From contig NZ_LNYE01000003.1 of NCBI RefSeq assembly GCF_001467695.1, forward strand, positions 133,328 through 197,327: a DNA stretch of 64,000 nt, given 5' to 3'. The notes beneath the pieces are model-generated. The model saw only the letters and a program-made list of their open reading frames with translations, had not been told where the DNA came from and ran no database searches. Made by a program: the position numbers and the translations under genes. Positions 36,640 to 44,996 of the stretch are shown piece by piece (position 1 is the first letter of the stretch; each line of letters begins with the position of its first letter). This DNA comes from Legionella gratiana. GTDB taxonomy: Bacteria; Pseudomonadota; Gammaproteobacteria; Legionellales; Legionellaceae.

Positions 36640-38844
36640 ATGGTTAGAGTAAAAGATACTATTCCATTATGTGCCGATGGAAGCATTGATGTGGATTTAT
36701 GGCTGCATCAATTAGGTGCAAAAGGGTACCTGGATAATCTTGAACTCATTCGTGCTGCATGTACTTTAAGCCAACTGGCTGGACAAGAGCATGCAACAGA
36801 AACTGGCCAATCTTGTTTGCAACAAGGTTTATCTATGGCTGATTTACTTGCTGATCTTGAAGTAGATCAAGAGACACTCGCAGCAGCAATTATTTTTGAA
36901 AACGTACACTATGCTGATTTATCGATTGATGATGTTGCCGAGCAATTAGGTTCTAACATTGCCAAATTAGTAAAAGGCATAGAACGTATGAGCGCTATGC
37001 ACAGTTTTCAGGCATTGAACAAATATCCACAAAATAAACAACAAATTGATAACATTCGTAAAATGTTATTAGCTATGGTCGATGATGTTCGCGCGGTGTT
37101 AATTAAACTTGCTGAACGCTTATGTGTTTTAAGAACTGCCTCTCATTTATCAGAAGAATTACGTAAACAATTAGCTACTGAGGCAATGGAGATATATGCT
37201 CCTTTGGCCAATCGACTTGGAATAGGGGCTATTAAATGGGAAATGGAGGATCTTGCGTTCCGCTATTTACATCCTGATGATTATAAAGCGATTGCAAAAG
37301 GCCTGAAAGCAAAACGGTTAGAGCGAGACAGTTTTGTTGATGCTATTGTTGCGCAATTGAATGAGCAAATTAAAGCAAGTGGGATAGAGCATTTTGCTGT
37401 TTACGGGCGTTCAAAACATATCCACAGCATTTATAAAAAAATGACCCGTAAAAATGTATCCCTTGATGAGATTTACGATGCTACAGCGGTACGTGTACTT
37501 GTTGATACTAAACCGCAATGTTATGAAGTATTAGGTATGGTGCATACACTTTGGAAACAAATTCCTGCAGAATTTGATGATTACATTACTAATCCTAAAC
37601 CCAATGGTTACCAGTCACTGCATACGGCAGTTAAAGGACCAGAAGAAAGGGTTTTTGAGGTCCAAATTAGAACGTTTCATATGCATGATTTAGCAGAAAT
37701 GGGTGTGGCCGCACATTGGAAATATAAAGAAGGAGGCGGCAAACCAAAAGAAAGTCATGAACGTAAAATTGAATGGCTACGTGACGTATTGGCTTGGCAT
37801 CGAGAAATGGCAAGTAATAAAGGAGTTCCTGAAAGCAGTACTACAGAATTTCTTGAAGACAGAGTTTATGTATTTACTCCTGACGGAGATGTTCTTGATT
37901 TACCTCATGGCGTTACTCCTTTGGATTTTGCTTATCATGTACATAGTGATTTAGGTCACCGATGTCGTGGAGCACGAATCAATGGTCATATAGTACCTTT
38001 GACCTATCAATTAAAAACAGGGGATCGAGTAGAGGTTTTAACTGGAAAACAAATTAAACCTTCACGCGACTGGATTAATCCTCACTTAAATTACTTAAAA
38101 ACATCTAGAGCCAAAGCCAAAGTATTGCATTGGTTTAAAATGCAAGATTACGATCGTAACGTTCAAGAAGGTCGTGAGCTGTTGGACAAAGAATTAAAAT
38201 CTTTAGGAATAAAATCGGATAAGTTAAATGAAGTCGCTCCGATGTTGCATTTCAAAAAACTAGATGATCTGTATGCAAACTTGGGACGTGGTGATATTAA
38301 AATGGGGCAAATTATTAGTAAAATTGCTCCTCCTGCGCCATCGGAACTTAATTTGGAGCGGTTTGTTAAGCCCCAATCAAAACCAGAAGTTACCGGAAGT
38401 GATTTACGTATCGAAGGTGTAGGTAATTTGCTAACCTTTATGGCAAGATGTTGCCAGCCTGTTCCAGGAGATGCAGTTGTTGGGTACATTACTGTAGGAC
38501 GCGGAGTATCTGTACATAGGCAAGATTGCCCTAATATTATTCATGCCAGCGAGCGACAAAAGCAACGTTTCTTACAAGTTAGCTGGGGAAGTGCTACTCG
38601 TGAGAATTATGTAGTAGATATTCTTATTAAAGCGTTCGATCGTTCTGAGTTACTTAAAGACATTACTTCTTTACTGGCGAATGAAAAGGCACATGTTTAT
38701 GCATTGCAGACCCAGAGCAACAAACAAGAAAATATGGCTTATATTACATTAACTGTTGATGTAGATGGTCTAGGTAGCTTATCTCGTTTATTAACAAAAC
38801 TAGAGCAAATTCCTAATGTATTAGAAGCAAGAAGGCAATTATGA
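36640..38844 (+). CDS. relA: (p)ppGpp synthetase RelA
   Basis: The 734-residue ribosome-associated synthetase makes (p)ppGpp on amino-acid starvation; in Legionella this alarmone is known to drive the transmissive phase. The N-terminal HD domain lacks the HD pair (AAIIFENVHYADL), as in RelA and unlike bifunctional SpoT. The synthetase domain includes YDATAVRVLV and TNPKPNGYQSLHT, then TGS (VYVFTPDGDVLDLPHG), a zinc-finger-like CCQPVPGD...HRQDCPN and a C-terminal ACT domain. Length matches E. coli RelA (744). Confidence 0.97.
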   Translation: MVRVKDTIPLCADGSIDVDLWLHQLGAKGYLDNLELIRAACTLSQLAGQEHATETGQSCLQQGLSMADLLADLEVDQETLAAAIIFENVHYADLSIDDVAEQLGSNIAKLVKGIERMSAMHSFQALNKYPQNKQQIDNIRKMLLAMVDDVRAVLIKLAERLCVLRTASHLSEELRKQLATEAMEIYAPLANRLGIGAIKWEMEDLAFRYLHPDDYKAIAKGLKAKRLERDSFVDAIVAQLNEQIKASGIEHFAVYGRSKHIHSIYKKMTRKNVSLDEIYDATAVRVLVDTKPQCYEVLGMVHTLWKQIPAEFDDYITNPKPNGYQSLHTAVKGPEERVFEVQIRTFHMHDLAEMGVAAHWKYKEGGGKPKESHERKIEWLRDVLAWHREMASNKGVPESSTTEFLEDRVYVFTPDGDVLDLPHGVTPLDFAYHVHSDLGHRCRGARINGHIVPLTYQLKTGDRVEVLTGKQIKPSRDWINPHLNYLKTSRAKAKVLHWFKMQDYDRNVQEGRELLDKELKSLGIKSDKLNEVAPMLHFKKLDDLYANLGRGDIKMGQIISKIAPPAPSELNLERFVKPQSKPEVTGSDLRIEGVGNLLTFMARCCQPVPGDAVVGYITVGRGVSVHRQDCPNIIHASERQKQRFLQVSWGSATRENYVVDILIKAFDRSELLKDITSLLANEKAHVYALQTQSNKQENMAYITLTVDVDGLGSLSRLLTKLEQIPNVLEARRQL

Positions 38845-39043
38845 TTGAGTACTATGTTTGTCAATCTGTTGCATCTTGTAATCTCGGAAACCATTCCAAA
38901 TGTGCTGAAATTTTCCGACCATCCGCACAAAGACTTGGAGAAGGATAAATAAAGAGATTCCTATTCATGGAAATGAAGTCTCTTATAAAGCCCGCTTACA
39001 AACAGGCTACTACGCTTACATAAAACCACTTTGTCAATGTACC

Positions 39044-40018
39044 TTAATTTTTTTTAATCCCCGCAATGATTACATGTTCATCATCATTATCCTTATCGAT
39101 ATGAGCCTTTGCAATTTTTTTGGCAAGCTTATGGTAAAACATTTTACAAGGTATTTCCTCGACACCACCCTCTTTATTGACATCAAAACGAGTACAACTA
39201 GAGTTATCAATTTTTTTAATATAAATTTGGTGTCTATCCTTTTCTCCATTTTTCTGAGTAATAGGATAAGTGACTAATACTTGATCATAATCTTTTAGCA
39301 AAGATTCTACTTCTTCTTCACTTTCACATTTACGAGCATCTACTTCTTGTTTTACATAGGGGATATTATGATCTACAAATACCGCATGCAAACCATCTTT
39401 TCCCTGATGGATCAGATCAATTTGATGTTGTTTTTCTTTTCTTGCTTCTTTATAAATATATTCAGAACTACCTTCCCTGTAACTAGCATCCCGTAAGCCC
39501 AATTGCTCTTCAAAATATAAGTTGACCATTGGAGAACAAATGCCATTCTCATCAGGGGGTGCATTAGCTTCCCGTAAGATTTTATCTTGATTAGTAAATG
39601 AATTTTGGGAGCTGGACAAAGATATCATTATTTTTTGAGAACTTGAATTATATGTAGCTTCTTTAGAATTAGTAGCATGTATCTGTTTTAAAGCGGTAAA
39701 TTTGTCTGCAATAAAATGAGCAACGAAATCAATGGGTTTTAGCAAAAATTTAGCTCCTGCCCAAGGAACTGTATTTATATTATCATTTCCGCTGAACTTT
39801 GATGGACTCTCTTTGTCTTCATGATCTACTTCATAAAAGCTAGGCGAACTCCCATACTGTTCCTGAAGCTCATTGTCTACTTTATTATAATCAGTATCAC
39901 AATAATCATCCCAGGTAAAACCAGTTTGATTATCAAACTCTAATGAAGTGGTATTACCATCTGAAAGATGGGTTTTAGTATCTTCAATAATATTTGGATC
40001 GCCAAATGGATCATCCAT
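39044..40018 (-). CDS. YopT-like (C58-type) cysteine protease candidate, putative effector
   Basis: The 324-residue protein has two parts. Residues 34-93 share a module with the upstream gene at 40256-41251: FTWDDYCDTDYN (34-45), SFYE, and PWAGAKFLL (85-93). The C-terminal half carries a possible papain-like triad: C161 in ENGICSPMVNLYF, H263 in DRHQIYI and D279 in TRFDVNKEGG. The His-Asp spacing of 16 equals YopT (H258/D274), and Cys-His is 102 (119 in YopT). YopT cleaves prenylated Rho GTPases; the target here is unknown. AAGGAAAC precedes the ATG. No signal peptide is present. The triad assignment is inferred from pattern only. Confidence 0.55.
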   Translation of the reverse strand: MDDPFGDPNIIEDTKTHLSDGNTTSLEFDNQTGFTWDDYCDTDYNKVDNELQEQYGSSPSFYEVDHEDKESPSKFSGNDNINTVPWAGAKFLLKPIDFVAHFIADKFTALKQIHATNSKEATYNSSSQKIMISLSSSQNSFTNQDKILREANAPPDENGICSPMVNLYFEEQLGLRDASYREGSSEYIYKEARKEKQHQIDLIHQGKDGLHAVFVDHNIPYVKQEVDARKCESEEEVESLLKDYDQVLVTYPITQKNGEKDRHQIYIKKIDNSSCTRFDVNKEGGVEEIPCKMFYHKLAKKIAKAHIDKDNDDEHVIIAGIKKN

Positions 40019-40107
40019 AGTAAGTTTCCTTATACAATGCTTATAATAAATCTATTAACTTAGCACATTGATAAAATATTTTCCATATAAGCTTTTCTCA
40101 AAACTAA

Positions 40108-40207
40108 TTTCTATAAGAAAAATTTAAAGAAAACTGAGTCACAAAATGAAACCAGGGTTTCTGTCCTTCAGACTTTCACCCAGGTTACGTTTAAATTTCT
40201 ATAAGAA
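40108..40207. promoter_or_regulatory. Two copies of a TTTCTATAAGAA palindrome, possible operator
   Basis: TTTCTATAAGAAA (40108-40120) and TTTCTATAAGAA (40196-40207) lie 88 bases apart in the 237-base spacer upstream of the YopT-like gene. The motif is a 5-bp inverted repeat around a TAT/ATA centre. It could bind a dimeric regulator. AT-richness makes chance occurrence possible. Confidence 0.3.
40150..40186 (-). terminator. Hairpin between the paralogue pair, probable terminator of the upstream gene
   Basis: AACCAGGGT (40150-40158) and ACCCAGGTT (40178-40186) pair at 8 of 9 positions. On the minus strand the hairpin is followed by TTTCATTTT. It lies downstream of the gene at 40256-41251, so the two paralogues are probably transcribed separately. 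Confidence 0.45.
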
Positions 40208-40255
40208 TCTAATGAAGACTGAAGCAAGCATTCATTAGAATGATGAATTATTATC

Positions 40256-41251
40256 CTATCTTCTTGATGAAAGTGTTTTCATGCTTTCATCATTTTGAGT
40301 CGGCTTCGCGTTTGAACTATCTGCTTTCTTGAAAAATAGTTGAGATCTAGTCACCACAAAACCTGGTTGAGAAGTAACATCCTGTATCGGATTCAGATCA
40401 AGAGCCATTATTTCAGCTAGTCCCTTTGTTGTATGAATTAAACTGCCTGCTTGATCATATTCATCGTCGCCTTTACCAAATTCGTGAGCAATTTCAAATT
40501 CTTTTCTCGCATGGGCAGTAGCTTCACTGGGAGGCATCCGAGCGCTTCCCCGTTCTTCTTTCGTTTTTTGCTTTTCATTAGCGTGCTCCGTTAAGACTTT
40601 ACGAGCTCCAGGTAATAAAGGCCTATCAATTTTGTCAAGATGGATATTCACACCCACCATTTCTTGATTCTCTACACCACCTGTATCTTTATCAAGTTTC
40701 GATCGTTCCTTGCATTTAAACTCATAATTTTCGCACTCTTTAAGAGAGGTCTCTGTAGCCCCCTTCACCGTCTTAACCGCTGCGGTTAAAATTTTATTTG
40801 TTGAGCCAACGGTTTTTTGATGTTCCATATGGTCTATTTCATCAAAATTTCCGTTTGCAATTTGTTTTGGCTCTTCTAAAGTAGATTTCTCAGTATTTTT
40901 AAATGGAGCTGTAGCCTTATTTACAAGAAAAGTGAGAGGAGATAACAGAAATTTAGCTCCTGCCCAAGGATTATTTCTCTCTGTACTGATACTTGAAATA
41001 GATGATGGTTCACTGCTGCTTTCATAAAAGCTATCTAAATGACCATAGTTTTTTTGTAGTTCTTGCTCTGTTTGATTATAATCTGTGTCACAATAGTCTT
41101 CAAAGGTAAATCCGGAAATTTCTTGACTCACTGATGTACTGTCACTTATCTCAATCTGAGTTTGCTCATTAGGACCAGAGTCCTTGTTATCTTCTGTACT
41201 ACCATCGTCGCCTGGAGCCCCAAGACCCATGTCTATGTTACTATAACTCAT
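40256..41251 (-). CDS. Paralogue of the YopT-like neighbour with a different C-terminal domain, putative effector
   Basis: The 331-residue protein shares the N-terminal module with its neighbour: FTFEDYCDTDYN (48-59), ELQ..YG...SFYE, and PWAGAKFLL (95-103) followed by a hydrophobic stretch. After about residue 120 the two diverge. This one has a Lys/Glu-rich helical middle and an end with LNPIQDVTSQPGFVVTRSQLFF, without the Cys-His-Asp pattern. GAGG precedes the ATG by 8 bases. No signal peptide is present. It is probably a second effector built on the same N-terminal targeting or chaperone-binding module; this is inference. Confidence 0.6.
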   Translation of the reverse strand: MSYSNIDMGLGAPGDDGSTEDNKDSGPNEQTQIEISDSTSVSQEISGFTFEDYCDTDYNQTEQELQKNYGHLDSFYESSSEPSSISSISTERNNPWAGAKFLLSPLTFLVNKATAPFKNTEKSTLEEPKQIANGNFDEIDHMEHQKTVGSTNKILTAAVKTVKGATETSLKECENYEFKCKERSKLDKDTGGVENQEMVGVNIHLDKIDRPLLPGARKVLTEHANEKQKTKEERGSARMPPSEATAHARKEFEIAHEFGKGDDEYDQAGSLIHTTKGLAEIMALDLNPIQDVTSQPGFVVTRSQLFFKKADSSNAKPTQNDESMKTLSSRR

Positions 41252-41570
41252 ACACTACCTCGCACAACAAAATTTTACACTTGCCTAAAAGGCATAAATT
41301 TTAGAGGCAGTTGACAAGATTGCATCGATAAGAAGGTTTCACTTCGCCGAATCAAGGTCTTGAAAAAGCATATGCTTTTTCTTATTACTTGCCTCAGCGA
41401 CAAACCCGTTTAATAATTAAAACTAAGTATGTGTACCAGTCCTCCAACTTCCTAAGGAGAAGACCTGCCGCGCTGCATGAAGAAGGTATTAAAAGCCAAA
41501 TCAATCATGCTATATATTATTTTATCAAAATGATCATTAACGGATCATTAAATCTTCGAAATATTCCTTT

Positions 41571-41605
41571 CTTTGGAACCCAACGCAATGCGTTGGACTC
41601 CAAAG
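41571..41605. repeat. Near-perfect 35-base palindrome
   Basis: CTTTGGA-AC-CCAACGCA-A-TGCGTTGG-AC-TCCAAAG: two perfectly complementary arm pairs with a symmetric AC/AC mismatch. It is not followed by a T-run. It may be a repeat-element core or a cruciform-forming site. Confidence 0.6.
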
Positions 41606-41781
41606 AACATTATCGAGCACGAGCTGAAATGTAATAGGGCAAAAAATTTTGGCTAGGATTACCTCTGATTATGCGGATCTGAATAACTTAGAGATTAAGA
41701 GTCTATTCTATTAGATGATCAAGTTTAACAGTTTACTTTTTTGTAAAAGGACAGGGGGGCATTATTCATGGGTTTGGACAC

Positions 41782-41866
41782 GTAGGTTGGTGCTGAATGC
41801 AGTGAAGCCCAACAGCAGGACTTCGGTACCACACACTTGTTGGACTTTGCTCAGTACCAACCTAAC
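41782..41866. repeat. GTAGGTTGG-type imperfect inverted repeat
   Basis: The left arm GTAGGTTGGTGCTGA...AAGCCCAACAG (41782-41815) and right arm TTGTTGGACTTTGCTCAGT ACCAACCTAA (41837-41866) fold into a long imperfect hairpin. The arms resemble the GTAGGTTGGGCT..AGCCCAACCTAC hairpin repeats dispersed in many bacterial genomes. No coding capacity. Confidence 0.55.
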
Positions 41867-41913
41867 TCGCCTTACCTACAATTTTTACTCTTATTGGATA
41901 GGAACTAATGATG

Positions 41914-41943
41914 CTAGGGTCCATAGAGGTCAATAGACCCTAG
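41914..41943. repeat. Small TAGGGTC hairpin, possible end-to-end MITE remnant
   Basis: CTAGGGTC (41914-41921) and GACCCTAG (41936-41943) are exact complements. The right arm context GTCAATAGACCCTA resembles the GTCAACAGACCCTA end of the element at 25393-25537. It lies 8 bases past the YceI gene stop and could also act on that message. Confidence 0.35.
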
Positions 41944-41950
41944 AAAAATT

Positions 41951-42532
41951 TTATTTTTTAACGCCAACTACTTTAAAGTTTATGGTTACTTCATCTTTAA
42001 TTTCATTAGTACTTGCCCAATCACCTTGCCCCACCCCAAATTGGGTTCTTTGAATGACTGTATTTCCTATAACAATTCCTTTATTAGGATCAGGTTGCTC
42101 TCCTTTGAAATTCAAAGTTACTGGCGCAGTTTTGTCACGAATAGTGAGCATACCTACAGCCTTGTAGGTGTTGCTGCCAGTTTTCTCAATTTGATTTGAC
42201 TTAAATTCAGCTTTTGGAAAAACTTTGGGATTAAACCAATCTGGAGTAAGTAAGGTGCTTTTCAATTCAGCATAAGAGGCACTTATTGAGTTTATATCAA
42301 CAATAATGTTAATACTGCTGTGTTTTAAATCATTAGGATCAACTAAAATTGTACCTGAAAAGGTTTTAAATTGACCGGTTACTGGAGCTCCATTTTGGGT
42401 TGCAGTGAAGGTCAATTGACTTTCATTTTGGACAATTTCCCATTGAGGTACTGCTGCATTTGCTGCTATCGATAAGAATAAAGCTAATCCTGTAGACATA
42501 AAAGACTTCGCTATAGTAGTTTTAATGCTCAT
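41951..42532 (-). CDS. YceI-family periplasmic lipid-binding protein
   Basis: The 193-residue protein starts with a cleavable signal peptide (ending near AANAA). The YceI lipocalin-like barrel shows WEIVQNESQLTFTATQNGAPVTGQFKTF, SINIIVDINSISA, WFNPKVFPKAEFKSNQI, and MLTIRDKTAPVTLNF. YceI proteins bind isoprenoid lipids. The gene is divergent from adc, with a 391-base spacer between. Confidence 0.93.
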   Translation of the reverse strand: MSIKTTIAKSFMSTGLALFLSIAANAAVPQWEIVQNESQLTFTATQNGAPVTGQFKTFSGTILVDPNDLKHSSINIIVDINSISASYAELKSTLLTPDWFNPKVFPKAEFKSNQIEKTGSNTYKAVGMLTIRDKTAPVTLNFKGEQPDPNKGIVIGNTVIQRTQFGVGQGDWASTNEIKDEVTINFKVVGVKK

Positions 42533-42923
42533 GATATTATTTCCTTTTAACCGTTTTATTTGTTTGATGTCTCAATATAGATACACAAATGATTAACATT
42601 TTTCTTATATTTATTCATTCAGTACAAACATCTTTTACGCCATTGATGCACATATAATTTTAATTCTAAATGGCGTTATTTAATAAATCAAATAGGGTCT
42701 GATAGATTAATATCCTTAAAGAGATATTCATAATTTGTTTGGATATAATTAAGAAGCACTCTTTCAAAAAGAGCTCCTATCAGTGTAATTAAAGGCGGAG
42801 TTACATAAAATGAAACTCAATGATCTCTGAAAATGTCAAAGATAATTTACATAAGCTAAACTAAAAAAGTTAAATTAGACGTTATAATTGTAGAGGGAAG
42901 AAATTTTATAAGGGAAGAAATCA
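42533..42923. promoter_or_regulatory. Divergent spacer between yceI and adc, with a probable adc -10 box
   Basis: No gene is visible. TATAAT at 42883-42888 lies about 35 bases before the adc ATG and is the best -10 candidate; the -35 is weak. A CTCTTT..AAAGAG hairpin lies at about 42754-42770. The adc ribosome-binding site is AGGGAAG. A partial TAGGGTCTG at about 42696 echoes the MITE end. Confidence 0.45.
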
Positions 42924-43664
42924 ATGAAAAAGCCAAAAATCGTCAACGAGTTTGATATGCCTGCACCCCGTTGGATAAGAACATATCCTGCAGGGCCTTA
43001 TCGATTTATTGATAGGGAGTTTTTTATAATTACCTATGAAACATATCCTGAGTTGCTTGAAGATATTCTGCCTCCCGGACTTGAACTACTTGAACCTGTT
43101 GTAAAGTTTGAATTCATTAGGATGCCGGACTCCACAGGTTTTGGTGATTATACAGAATCGGGTCAAGTGATTCCCGTCCGATACAAAGGTGAGGAAGGGG
43201 GTTTCACTATCTCGATGTTTCTAGATTGTCATGCTCCTATTGCTGGTGGCCGAGAAATTTGGGGATTCCCTAAAAAACTGGCGAAACCTAAATTATTTGT
43301 TGAAGAAGACGTGCTCATTGGGTTGTTAGATTACGGAAGTCTGCGAATTGCTACAGCAACTATGGGATACAAACATCATGAAGTCGATCAAACAACTGTA
43401 TTAGATTCATTGAAAAAACCCACTTTCCTTTTAAAAAATATACCAGGGGTTGATGGCGCCCCTGCAATTAATCAATTGACTCGGACCTATTTAAAGGATG
43501 TAACAGTCAAAGGTGCTTGGACTGGTCCTGGTAGTTTGGAATTGCATCCTCATGCATTAGCCCCCATTGCAGACTTCCCTGTAAAAAAAATTGTATCAGT
43601 AATTCATTTTGTTACTGATTTAACGTTACCGTATGGTACAGTGGTAGAAGATTATTTGAGTTAG
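42924..43664 (+). CDS. adc: Acetoacetate decarboxylase
   Basis: The 246-residue enzyme decarboxylates acetoacetate to acetone and CO2. The Schiff-base lysine region is [17 protein letters not shown], with the paired lysines typical of the family. Other conserved stretches are [16 protein letters not shown] and the C-terminal [15 protein letters not shown]. Size equals clostridial Adc (244). In Legionella, which stores polyhydroxybutyrate, it may help dispose of ketone bodies; that role is inferred. A patatin gene follows in the same direction. Confidence 0.93.
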   Translation: MKKPKIVNEFDMPAPRWIRTYPAGPYRFIDREFFIITYETYPELLEDILPPGLELLEPVVKFEFIRMPDSTGFGDYTESGQVIPVRYKGEEGGFTISMFLDCHAPIAGGREIWGFPKKLAKPKLFVEEDVLIGLLDYGSLRIATATMGYKHHEVDQTTVLDSLKKPTFLLKNIPGVDGAPAINQLTRTYLKDVTVKGAWTGPGSLELHPHALAPIADFPVKKIVSVIHFVTDLTLPYGTVVEDYLS

Positions 43665-43784
43665 GTTATGGGATGAATGGAGTCCCATTAGTGTTAACTT
43701 AACGTGAGTTTCGGATAAGAGAGTGTGGTTTTACTTCGAATCGTTCGGTCTGAGAAACGCTGGCATTGACTTAAGGGTTTCGTC

Positions 43785-43804
43785 ATTTTCGCGAAAGCGG
43801 AAAT
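43785..43804. repeat. REP-like hairpin ATTTTCGC-GAAA-GCGGAAAT
   Basis: The hairpin has an 8-bp stem with one G-T pair and a GAAA tetraloop. It is embedded in CGTCATTTTCGCGAAAGCGG, a close relative of the widespread GTCATTCCCGCGAAAGCGGGAATCCA repeat. It lies between adc and the patatin gene, and translation in three frames across it produces spurious ORFs. Confidence 0.6.
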
Positions 43805-43946
43805 CCATTTGTATTTGAGCATTGTGCCTTATCAAAATGGGTCCCCGCTGTTGCAACGACGGACAATTGGCAGTGGGGTTGAGGAAATGCATAGCGCTGT
43901 TATACAGATGGTAGAGAGGATTCGTTCTATTGATAGGGAAATTGAA

Positions 43947-44969
43947 ATGCCTAAAAGAAAAAAAATAAATCTTGCCCTTCAAGGCGGTGGTGCTCATGGC
44001 GCTTTTACATGGGGTTTATTAGATAAGTTTCTTGAATCAAAGTTATTTACAATTGAAGGTATTTCGGCAACAAGTGCTGGTAGCTTGAATGCAGCTGTTC
44101 TTGCATATGGCTTTTTGCAGGGAAAAGAAGAGGGCGCTAGGCAATCGTTGTACGATTTCTGGCGTGCGATGAGTGACTATGGGAAATTGTTTGGCATTAC
44201 AGCGAAAACACCGTTTGATTACTTTATAGAACCTTTTTTAAAAGCTCCACTTAATTTTTATTTATTTAATTCCATAGCGAGCCTTTTTTCGCCTTATCAA
44301 TTCAATCCTTTTAATTTTCATCCTATTCGAAATGTTTTAGAAAGAATAATTGATATAGAGCAAATTAAAAATAAAAGTACTATTCGGCTGTTTATCTGTG
44401 CAACTAATGTTCAAACCGGTAAAATACGTATTTTTGACAACAGCGAATTATCGATAAATACTCTTTTAGCTTCTACTTGTTTACCTCAGTTATATCAATC
44501 AATTGAAATCAATGGTGAGTTTTATTGGGATGGTGGTTATTTAGGTAATCCAGCCATTTTCCCTTTAATTTATCAAACAAGTTGCCGAGATATTTTGATC
44601 TTTCATACTGTTCCAATTGTTCGTGACGAAATTCCTAAAACCCCAGCAGAAATTGACTCTCGAATAAGAGAGGTATCCTTTAATTCTTCTCTAATGCGTG
44701 AAATGCGTGCTGTTGCCTTTGTTAGCAATTTGATCACAAAAGGCCAATTGAAAAAGGAATATGAAAAAAATTATAAAAAAATATTTATGCATTGCATTCG
44801 TGCTGATGAAAATTTACGTGATTTTCCATTATCCGCTATTTATTCTCCTGATTGGGATTTTTTAGTGGCTATGCGTGATTTAGGAAGACAGGAAGCCAGT
44901 TTTTGGATTGAAAAAAATTACGATAACATTGGAAAAAAAACAACGATCGATTTTTCCGAATGGTTATAA
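43947..44969 (+). CDS. Patatin-like phospholipase
   Basis: ATG 43947 (AGGGA seven bases upstream) gives 340 residues beginning MPKRKKINLALQGGG; the frame is open back to 43809 through repeat-derived sequence. The oxyanion motif is GGGAHGAFTWG, the nucleophile Ser is in ISATSAGSLNA, and the Asp is in WDGGYLGNP, completing the patatin Ser-Asp dyad. Legionella carries many patatin-family phospholipase A enzymes, some exported to the host. No signal peptide is seen. The gene lies downstream of adc and converges on the giant gene. Confidence 0.9.
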   Translation: MPKRKKINLALQGGGAHGAFTWGLLDKFLESKLFTIEGISATSAGSLNAAVLAYGFLQGKEEGARQSLYDFWRAMSDYGKLFGITAKTPFDYFIEPFLKAPLNFYLFNSIASLFSPYQFNPFNFHPIRNVLERIIDIEQIKNKSTIRLFICATNVQTGKIRIFDNSELSINTLLASTCLPQLYQSIEINGEFYWDGGYLGNPAIFPLIYQTSCRDILIFHTVPIVRDEIPKTPAEIDSRIREVSFNSSLMREMRAVAFVSNLITKGQLKKEYEKNYKKIFMHCIRADENLRDFPLSAIYSPDWDFLVAMRDLGRQEASFWIEKNYDNIGKKTTIDFSEWL

Positions 44970-44996
44970 GTATTGATCTATCCTGTTTTCATAAAA

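Larger units (their letters stand above)
41252..41950. other. Repeat-rich spacer without genes
   Basis: No believable gene is seen in 699 bases; two short plus-strand frames (41389-41634 and 41715-41936) run through repeats and lack family features. The spacer holds a 35-base palindrome, a GTAGGTTGG-type inverted repeat and a small TAGGGTC hairpin. Confidence 0.55.

Noticed and set aside
38845..39043. Searched for a relA terminator or tRNA
   Set aside because: Only weak partial inverted repeats; no cloverleaf and no stem with a T-run.
41389..41634. 81-codon plus-strand frame
   Set aside because: It runs through the 35-base palindrome, has no ribosome-binding site and no protein-like pattern.
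41715..41936. 73-codon plus-strand frame
   Set aside because: Its sequence is mostly the GTAGGTTGG inverted repeat, so the frame is incidental.
43731..43997. 88-codon minus-strand frame upstream of the patatin gene
   Set aside because: It translates the REP-like repeat (MDFRFRENDE type product) and overlaps the patatin start on the other strand.
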